A stretch of DNA of 5,923 nt from Methylococcaceae bacterium (lineage in GTDB: Bacteria > Pseudomonadota > Gammaproteobacteria > Methylococcales > Methylomonadaceae), in contig CANNLO010000306.1 in NCBI GenBank assembly GCA_947505055.1, positions 1 to 5,923 on the forward strand, in the 5' to 3' direction. The position numbers and the translations under genes were made by a program. Positions 1 through 5,401 of the stretch are shown here, in pieces (the first letter of the stretch is position 1; each line of letters opens with the position of its first letter). Under the pieces are notes generated by a model, which was not told the DNA's origin, searched no databases, and saw only the letters and a list, made by a program, of their open reading frames with translations.

Positions 1-1
1 A

Positions 2-526
2 TCTGCAGCTTTAATCAGCATGGTTTGCAATCTGACTATTGGTAAACCTCAGTATCTCGAAGTTGAGGCAGATATGCAGGCATTGCTTGAAAAATCGGAA
101 ATTTTACGGGAACAACTAACAAGTCTGATCCAAGCCGATATCGGTGCATTTAACAAATTAATGGCTGCTTACGGTTTGCCTAAAGAGACCGATGAAGAAA
201 AGTTTGTGCGTAGCGAATTGATTCAATCCGTATTGAAAGAAGCAACTGAGGTGCCTTTGGCCTGTGCAAGAGCTTGTAGAAAATCGCTTGAATTGAGTCG
301 TCATGCCGCAGAAAAAGGTAATTTGGGTGTTGTTAGTGATGCAGGTGTCGCGGCAATGGCTGCTTATGGTGGCTTAAAAAGCGCGGCATTGAATGTCTAT
401 ATTAATACTGGTTGCCTTAAAGATACGGTATTTATCGAAGCAAAAATCGCTGAATTGGTAGATATTTTAAACGGAGCAGAGACTGCAGTAGACGAGGTCT
501 ACCAATTGGTTAAAACTAAACTTTAA
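2..526 (+). CDS. fchA: Methenyltetrahydrofolate cyclohydrolase FchA (5'-truncated by window edge)
   Basis: This is the last 174 codons of a cyclodeaminase/cyclohydrolase-family protein. FchA is a cytoplasmic enzyme that interconverts 5,10-methenyl- and 10-formyl-tetrahydrofolate; in methylotrophs it works with the dehydrogenase MtdA to feed C1 units to the serine cycle and biosynthesis. Visible family hallmarks are the helix 'SMVCNLTIGK' near the start, 'DIGAFNKLMAAYGLPK', 'EATEVPLACAR' and the conserved 'KGNLGVVSDAGVAA' and 'SAALNVYIN' segments. An ATG at 20 would give 168 residues, but it is an internal Met: the frame is open to base 2 (reading SAALIS just before it), which fits the middle of the usual N-terminal helix after a Gly-rich 'TPGGGS' segment. 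Family members run to roughly 205-210 residues, so about 30 are missing to the left. The gene ends in TAA at 524-526 and no clear rho-independent terminator follows. It is distinguished from histidine-degrading FTCD by general similarity only, so the substrate is inferred. Confidence 0.88.
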   Translation, partial: SAALISMVCNLTIGKPQYLEVEADMQALLEKSEILREQLTSLIQADIGAFNKLMAAYGLPKETDEEKFVRSELIQSVLKEATEVPLACARACRKSLELSRHAAEKGNLGVVSDAGVAAMAAYGGLKSAALNVYINTGCLKDTVFIEAKIAELVDILNGAETAVDEVYQLVKTKL

Positions 527-532
527 ATTTAG

Positions 533-548
533 CCTATTTTAAAATAGG
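533..548. repeat. 16-bp perfect palindrome CCTATTTTAAAATAGG
   Basis: A perfect, loopless inverted repeat starts 7 bp after the fchA stop and lies just upstream of the tRNA promoter (-35 at 562). As RNA it would form a 6-bp AU-rich stem with a UUAA loop, but no U-tract follows on either strand, so it is a poor intrinsic terminator. Its symmetry and its position 14 bp before the -35 box would also suit a protein-binding site. No function can be assigned. Confidence 0.45.
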
Positions 549-561
549 AATTAAAAAATGA

Positions 562-590
562 TTGACGAAAAAGTTATCAATCGCTATCAT
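562..590 (+). promoter_or_regulatory. Sigma70-type promoter of the tRNA cluster
   Basis: TTGACG (562-567) matches 5 of 6 positions of the -35 consensus. It is separated by exactly 17 bp from TATCAT (585-590), which matches 5 of 6 positions of the -10 consensus. A transcription start near 597 would leave a leader of about 46 nt before tRNA-Pro, which RNase E/P processing would remove. The discriminator after the -10 (AGTCAGC) is not markedly GC-rich, so strong stringent control is not obvious. There is no competing gene between here and the tRNAs. The assignment rests on consensus match and position only. Confidence 0.7.
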
Positions 591-642
591 AGTCAGCTCT
601 TCGAAGGTGGTTAAAGACACAAGCCATTGGTAAAGAGATTGT

Positions 643-719
643 CGGGGTGTAGCGCAGTTTGGTAGCGCGCCTGCTTTGGGAGCAGGATGTCGGGGGTTCG
701 AATCCCTCCACCCCGACCA
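643..719 (+). tRNA. tRNA-Pro(UGG)
   Basis: This is a complete 77-nt cloverleaf. The acceptor stem CGGGGTG pairs with CACCCCG, the D-arm is AGCGCAGTTTGGTAGCGC, and the anticodon stem CCTGC/GCAGG encloses loop TTTGGGA with anticodon TGG at 677-679. The T-arm is GGGGGTTCGAATCCCTC, followed by discriminator A and an encoded CCA. The C1-G72 first pair is typical of bacterial tRNA-Pro. It is the first gene of a three-tRNA cluster, only 3 nt from the next. Confidence 0.98.
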
Positions 720-722
720 TTT

Positions 723-799
723 GCGCTTGTAGCTCAACCGGATAGAGCACCAGCCTTCTAAGCTGGGGGTCGCAGGTTCGAGTCCTGCCAAGCGCGCCA
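723..799 (+). tRNA. tRNA-Arg(UCU)
   Basis: This is a 77-nt cloverleaf with acceptor stem GCGCTTG/CAAGCGC and D-arm AGCTCAACCGGATAGAGC. The anticodon stem CCAGC/GCTGG holds loop CTTCTAA with anticodon TCT at 757-759, reading AGA/AGG. The T-arm is GCAGGTTCGAGTCCTGC, with discriminator G and an encoded CCA. The 3-nt gap to tRNA-Pro implies co-transcription and tRNA processing from one precursor. Confidence 0.98.
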
Positions 800-829
800 T
801 TTTATATATCAAAATTTCCCCATATTTAT

Positions 830-906
830 GGTGAGCGTAGCTCAGTTGGTAGAGTACAGGATTGTGATTCCTGTTGTCGCGGGTTCGAGCCCCGTCGTTC
901 ACCCCA
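830..906 (+). tRNA. tRNA-His(GUG)
   Basis: The extra 5' G typical of tRNA-His (G-1 at 830) lies opposite C73 at 903. The acceptor stem GTGAGCG pairs with CGTTCAC with one G-U wobble. The anticodon stem CAGGA/TCCTG holds loop TTGTGAT with anticodon GTG at 864-866. The T-arm is CGGGTTCGAGCCCCG and the CCA at 904-906 is encoded. It is the last recognisable tRNA of the cluster, 30 nt after tRNA-Arg. No strong rho-independent terminator follows directly; the short AACT-TAT-AGTT inverted repeat after it is weak. Confidence 0.98.
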
Positions 907-1114
907 ATAAATACAATAACTTATAGTTTTATCTGTAAGCAGTGTTGTTTTTACTTCAAAATTCCGGTTTCCATCAGTCAGGCGTTTCCTTCAACAAAAC
1001 ATCTTCCAGGCTTTCATCAGGGTAATCCTTCGTGCAAGCTATACGTTTGTTACTGCTTGTTTTTCCTTAATAAAATCCACTTCTTATCATCCCTGTCTAA
1101 GCTCTTTATTTAAC

Positions 1115-1236
1115 AGAAAGACCGGAGGATTTTTAGCTGATTAAAACTTTTCTCAGGGGAAAGTCGTTCAGGAAAACTTTGCTAACCTTGCGTGAATTCA
1201 AGTAGTTAAACCCTCCAAACCCCGGAGAAAGACCGG
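1115..1236 (+). repeat. Two direct copies of AGAAAGACCGG (1115-1125 and 1226-1236)
   Basis: The 11-bp sequence AGAAAGACCGG occurs twice, 111 bp apart, in the gene-free stretch. The first copy is followed by AGGATTTTT and the second by CGAAAAAAC, so the similarity does not extend far. It could be part of a small structured or repeated element, or chance. Only the sequence identity is seen directly. Confidence 0.4.
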
Positions 1237-1314
1237 CGAAAAAACCTTAAAAAACTACTACCATTGTCGATGAATAATCAGAAAAATTGATGTTCACTTT
1301 ACTCCCATATCACT

Positions 1315-1452
1315 CTAAAACCGTTTAACTTTAGAACGGGCAATGAAACCAAGCAGGTTGTGCATTTGCTGGTCGTTCATGGGCGACCCCCGTGCCAGTT
1401 GGGTTATGATACGCGCCGCCTTTTCTTGCAGGGTTAACGTACAGATACCGTC
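1315..1452 (-). pseudogene. Possible 3' remnant of an unknown gene
   Basis: The minus strand reads 45 residues ending in a TAG at 1315-1317. It includes 'TLQEKAARIITQLARG' and 'MNDQQMHNLLGFIARSKVKRF' minus its last residue, which look like helical protein and a plausible basic C-terminus. Immediately upstream (1453-1455) the frame has a TAA, and further stops follow, so no full gene exists. An internal ATG at 1380 gives only 21 residues, though GGGGG lies 6 nt before it. The opposite strand is also fairly open here, so the coding strand is uncertain. I do not recognise the family; a transposase or other mobile-element fragment is a guess from the tRNA-side position. Confidence 0.3.
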
Positions 1453-1468
1453 TTAAAAATCGAAAATC

Positions 1469-1490
1469 AAGCCTTAAAAGGCTTATTTTT
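1469..1490. terminator. Hairpin AAGCCTT-AA-AAGGCTT with T-run; possible bidirectional terminator
   Basis: A perfect inverted repeat (AAGCC, TTAAAA loop, GGCTT; up to 7 bp if the loop is tightened) at 1469-1484 is followed on the plus strand by ATTTTT. On the minus strand it is followed by the T-rich GATTTTCGATTTTT. In the minus direction it lies about 260 bp beyond the stop of the phytochrome gene and could end that operon. In the plus direction no intact gene precedes it, apart from possible read-through of the tRNA cluster. The stem has only three G-C pairs, so strength is doubtful. Confidence 0.4.
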
Positions 1491-1747
1491 AGAGCTTACC
1501 CAGGGTACTGGTCGCCGCGTTATAGCAGAAGAGTTTGATTATTACGTGAGAAAGTGCCGATACCGTTTCCTACCGTTAAACCTTAATGCCTATCGCGTTT
1601 GGTCTGTTGCCTGTGGTCAAAGTAGTCACCCAGGCAAACGGGGTCTTTTGTTAAGGATCGTTGGTTATAGCAGCAAATCCCCGGCGGCAAAGCTGTTCAC
1701 TCCAGCCAGCGGGATGGATTAGATATTTCGGGAGCAATTCTCAAGCA

Positions 1748-4700
1748 TCATGATTCGTACTCAACAAAAGTCAGGTTTTTCAGCAAGTCCTCAAACTGTT
1801 CAATCGGTACTGGTCTACTGAAAAAATAACCTTGATAATCAAGACAACCTAGCTGTTCAAGGTTGTTAAGTTGCTCATTAGTTTCAACACCTTCGGCAAT
1901 AACATCAATATTTAACGCGTTGGCCATGGCGATAATAGTACGCACTATGGCCTGATCATTCATGTCAATGCAAATATCACGAACAAACGATTGGTCAATT
2001 TTCAACTGATTCAATGGCAGTTTTTTAAGGTATTGCAAAGATGAGTAGCCGGTACCGAAGTCGTCTAATGAAAACTGAACACCAAATTCTTTTAGTACAT
2101 TCATCACAGTAATGGTTTCATTGATATCCTCTTGCAACAAGCTTTCAGTCAGTTCCAGTTTGAGCAGTTTCGGATCAATTTCGTAATGTTGTATAGCGGC
2201 TTGTACTTCACTTACAAATTCAGCTTGATGAAATTGTTTGGCGCTAACATTTATAGCCAGGATGAGGTTGGAAGTAAGTTCGTTGTTTTGCCAGGACTTT
2301 AGTTGCTTGCAAGCAGTTTCAAGCACCCATCTCCCTATTGGCAAAATGAAGCCAGTCTCTTCAGCTGCCGGAATAAATTCCAGGGGTGAAACCAAGCCAC
2401 GGATCGGGTGATGCCAGCGAATTAGAGCTTCTGCTCCAATAACGCGTCTATCGTTGTTGATTTGCAACTGGAAATAAAGTCTGAACTGATTCTGTGTCAA
2501 TGCCTTATACAAGTCCCTTTCAAGATCAGCACGAGCCGTAACCAAATCTTGCATGACAGGGTCGAAGAATATCATGGTATTGCGGCCAGCCGCTTTGGCT
2601 TGATACATGGCAATATCAGCGCGTTTAATGAGATCTTCTGTTGCTTCCATTTGATCATTGAATAATGTAATCCCAATACTGGGAGTACTGTGGTAATCCT
2701 GAATAGTGAGGTTATAAGGACGGTTAAGTGTGGTTAAAATTTTAACCCCCACCGTTTCAGCCTGCTTGGCGGCGTCAAATACATTGACACTTAAATTTTC
2801 CAGCATGACTACAAACTCGTCACCACCCAAACGAGCTAGGGTGTCCTCCTCGCGGATACAACAAGAAAGCCGTTGGGCAACTTGTTGTAATAACTGGTCG
2901 CCATAATCATGCCCCAGAGTGTCATTCAGTGTTTTGAAATTATCCAAATCAATAAAGAACAATGCCCCATATTGTTTATTCCGGGAGAGGGACGCCTTGG
3001 CTTGGGACAAACGATCAAACAGTAACCGACGGTTAGGCAACTGGGTTAGTGGATCATAATAGGCTAGACGTTTGATTTCCTCAGCAGCTTCTACGCTCTT
3101 TGAAATATCGGCGATTGCAGCGACGTAATTGGTAATAATGCCATTGGCATTTTTAACTACCGAAATACTCAAATACTCTGGAAAAACCTCACCATTTTTG
3201 CGACGGTTCCAGATTTTGCCTTCCCAACTACCCTCAAGATCAAGACTTTTCCACATTTTTGCATAAAAACCAGCCTCTTGCTTGCCTGACTGGAGTATCT
3301 TTGGATTTTTGCCAAGCACTTCGTCCGCAGCAAAGCCAGTAATACGGGTGAAAGCTTTGTTTACCCGAATAATAATGTTGTTGGCGTCGGTAATTATCAT
3401 GCCCTGTTGGGATTCAAAAGCTTTGGCGGCTATAGCCAGTTCCCTCTCTGCTAGCTTGCGTTCGGTTATATCGGTAGCAATACCACCAACACCGATGATT
3501 TTCCCCTGCGCATCACGCAATGGAAATTTTGAAGTCACCATAAACACTGACTCATTTGTTTTACTACTAGTGATGACTTCTTCAAAGAAACTTATTTCAC
3601 CGGTTGCTAGCACTTGATGGTTATCCTTAACCAGTCTGTTGGCGGTTTCCGTTGGAAAAACATCATAAACTGATTTACCCACAAGATCTTCTTTGGCTAT
3701 TTCCATGAAATTCGCCGCTGCTTCATTAAACAGAATGAATCTATTTTGTGGATCAAGAGCAAAAATATGTGAGGGAGAACAGTCGACCAAACTATTCAGC
3801 AACTGCTGAAAGTTCCGTAATTGTAATTGACGGCTTTGTAGTTCCAGCTCCGCTTCCTTTAGTTGACATTTTTGCCTAATTCCTTCGTCTAAAGATTTTG
3901 CCAGTACACAAGCAAACTCAACCTCAGCTGACGACCAAGACTTGCTTCGCCCAACATATAATTCAGTCCAGCTTTCGAATGATTGCCTTGGGGTAAGTGA
4001 TAATCCTTCAATTGGGTTAACATGGAGGGTTTTCTCGGGTTTGCCTGCCCAGTTTACTGTATGTGGTTTTTCTGGTCGTAACCAGATGATGCAATTTTGC
4101 ATAGACTGCGAAATCGGGGTGGCTAATAACCCGGCTGCAATATCTGCCGGAAGTGCGGCGTCGGGAAAATCCAAATGAAGATGATCAGAGCAAAATACTT
4201 TCTGTTCGGGTAAATTACCCAGAGCCTTGAGCAGAACGTTGCACTCTTCTGGCCGAGGAACAATGCCACCCATATATCGAGTACCATCAATTATCAAAAT
4301 GATACCGCTAGCGTCCAGCAATCTAGCCAGTTCAGAAAGCAAACAATGAAAGATATCATGACTATCCTCGGTCATGATGCACTTCACCAAATTGCCTACG
4401 ATCTCTAGGGCTCCAATTTCTAAATGGCGTTGTTCAAAGTACTCAAGTAAGGCCAGTTTCGATGAGACCATCTTGCTAACGATGTCCCCAGCATTTTGCA
4501 TGGCATTCGAAGCTGGTTTTGCTGACAGGTGATGACAAGCAATCAACCCCCACAAATTGCCATCCTTTATTAGCGAAATTGACATGGAAGCCTTGACGCC
4601 CATGTTGCGCAAGTATTCAATATGAACTGGGGAAAAGCTACGCAAAGCTGAATGGGTCATATCCAGGGGTTGCTGTGTGACCGGATTCAAAGTAGGTGAT

Positions 4701-5401
4701 ATTGCTACCGGTTCTTCATCAATATCCGCTACATTGCGAACCAAATTACTCAGGTAAAGCCGTCTTGCTTGAGGAGGAATATCAGAAGCCGGAAAATGCA
4801 ACCCTAAATAGGAGGCTACCCCATCAACTCGACTTTCAGCGATGATTTCACCATCCCAGCTAGAGTCAAAACGGTAAGCCATAACGCGGTCGAACCCCAA
4901 TATCTTACGGGTTATTAAAGCGATAGAGTTGAAATATCGATAAGAATCTGAGTCTGTCTCGCATAGTATGGCGTTTAGCCTAGATAACAAAAGTACAGAA
5001 AATTTTTCTCTCTCAATGACGTTGTCGGCATAAGTCAGCTCTAAAACAATCATGTCACCAGAAGGGAAAACATAAACTTGCAAAACCCGCTTGATTTGTT
5101 GGCAAAGAACACTGATTGTGTTTGTTGGGGATTTTTCAAATTGGGCGGATTGAATCAGCGCTTCGATTTGTTCAGCTTGTGATTCTCCGACCAATGCTGC
5201 AAGCGGCTTGCCATAGACACCATCGTCAGGTAAATCGAGAAATGCGGCTAAATTGTCGCTGGCCTGAAGCACAAGACGCTGGCTATCAGAACTTAATACC
5301 AGTAGACATCCCTGAGGCTGGATTTGACTTATCTGATGAATCGGTTCCGACTCGCATTTTTGCAATGCCAGTTCCAATTCAGCTTGGGTATATTTGCTCA
5401 T
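1748..5401 (-). CDS. bphP: Bacteriophytochrome with GGDEF and EAL output (light-regulated c-di-GMP turnover)
   Basis: A 1217-residue cytoplasmic photoreceptor, numbered from the ATG at 5401. The N-terminal PAS domain (about 16-115) carries Cys16 in 'CESEPIH..SQIQPQG', the bacteriophytochrome site for covalent biliverdin. The GAF domain (about 140-320) has PASDIP with Asp207, His260 in 'SPVHIEYLRNMGV' and His290 in 'LIACHH'; V259, where plant/cyanobacterial phytochromes have their GAF Cys, confirms the biliverdin type. The PHY domain (about 325-510) has tongue motifs WAGKP (451-455) and PRQSF (471-475). A short coiled coil and two PAS domains (about 540-650 and 655-770) follow. GGDEF is intact at 859-863 with a product-inhibition RxxD (R850-D853). 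The EAL domain (about 960-1205) keeps E991, N1051, E1083, D1113-D1114, K1134, E1170/E1173 and Q1190. Both making and breaking of c-di-GMP thus look possible, as in BphG1-type proteins, presumably switched by red/far-red light. No membrane segment is seen. An in-frame TTG at 5407 is rejected because the Shine-Dalgarno directly abuts it. Confidence 0.95.
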   Translation of the reverse strand: MSKYTQAELELALQKCESEPIHQISQIQPQGCLLVLSSDSQRLVLQASDNLAAFLDLPDDGVYGKPLAALVGESQAEQIEALIQSAQFEKSPTNTISVLCQQIKRVLQVYVFPSGDMIVLELTYADNVIEREKFSVLLLSRLNAILCETDSDSYRYFNSIALITRKILGFDRVMAYRFDSSWDGEIIAESRVDGVASYLGLHFPASDIPPQARRLYLSNLVRNVADIDEEPVAISPTLNPVTQQPLDMTHSALRSFSPVHIEYLRNMGVKASMSISLIKDGNLWGLIACHHLSAKPASNAMQNAGDIVSKMVSSKLALLEYFEQRHLEIGALEIVGNLVKCIMTEDSHDIFHCLLSELARLLDASGIILIIDGTRYMGGIVPRPEECNVLLKALGNLPEQKVFCSDHLHLDFPDAALPADIAAGLLATPISQSMQNCIIWLRPEKPHTVNWAGKPEKTLHVNPIEGLSLTPRQSFESWTELYVGRSKSWSSAEVEFACVLAKSLDEGIRQKCQLKEAELELQSRQLQLRNFQQLLNSLVDCSPSHIFALDPQNRFILFNEAAANFMEIAKEDLVGKSVYDVFPTETANRLVKDNHQVLATGEISFFEEVITSSKTNESVFMVTSKFPLRDAQGKIIGVGGIATDITERKLAERELAIAAKAFESQQGMIITDANNIIIRVNKAFTRITGFAADEVLGKNPKILQSGKQEAGFYAKMWKSLDLEGSWEGKIWNRRKNGEVFPEYLSISVVKNANGIITNYVAAIADISKSVEAAEEIKRLAYYDPLTQLPNRRLLFDRLSQAKASLSRNKQYGALFFIDLDNFKTLNDTLGHDYGDQLLQQVAQRLSCCIREEDTLARLGGDEFVVMLENLSVNVFDAAKQAETVGVKILTTLNRPYNLTIQDYHSTPSIGITLFNDQMEATEDLIKRADIAMYQAKAAGRNTMIFFDPVMQDLVTARADLERDLYKALTQNQFRLYFQLQINNDRRVIGAEALIRWHHPIRGLVSPLEFIPAAEETGFILPIGRWVLETACKQLKSWQNNELTSNLILAINVSAKQFHQAEFVSEVQAAIQHYEIDPKLLKLELTESLLQEDINETITVMNVLKEFGVQFSLDDFGTGYSSLQYLKKLPLNQLKIDQSFVRDICIDMNDQAIVRTIIAMANALNIDVIAEGVETNEQLNNLEQLGCLDYQGYFFSRPVPIEQFEDLLKNLTFVEYES

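Larger units (their letters stand above)
907..1747. other. 840-bp stretch without an intact gene, next to the tRNA cluster
   Basis: Neither strand holds an ORF with a credible start, ribosome binding site and family resemblance. The first ~200 bp are T-rich and featureless. From about 1115 to 1260 there are several short stem candidates: ACTTTTC/GGGAAAGT around 1146-1164, CTCC/GGAG at 1213-1227 and AGTAGTT/AACTACT at 1201-1259. There is also an 11-bp direct repeat. From 1315 to 1722 both strands carry stop-poor stretches that read like protein but lack starts and contain in-frame stops. The picture fits decayed genes or a degenerate mobile insertion beside tRNA-His. I could find no repeat of the tRNA-His 3' end that would mark an attachment site. 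Confidence 0.6.

Noticed and set aside
20..22. ATG at 20 as the true start of fchA
   Set aside because: The frame is open to the window edge and the residues before it continue the conserved N-terminal helix, so this Met is internal.
558..614. 18-codon mini-ORF after fchA
   Set aside because: It coincides with the -35 and -10 boxes of the tRNA promoter and resembles no known peptide.
534..902. 122-codon minus-strand ORF across the tRNA genes
   Set aside because: It is the antisense of the three tRNAs; phrases such as 'GLEPATPS' and 'WRDSNPRHPAPKAG' are the well-known artefact of translating tRNA genes backwards.
974..1066. 30-codon minus-strand open stretch reading 'DYPDESLEDVLLKETPD' before a stop
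   Set aside because: It is protein-like but too short, without a start or ribosome site, and closed by TAA at 1067-1069; not separable from chance.
874..1113. 79-codon plus-strand ORF
   Set aside because: It starts inside tRNA-His, has no ribosome site, and reads as low-complexity Phe/Cys/Leu-rich sequence without family resemblance.
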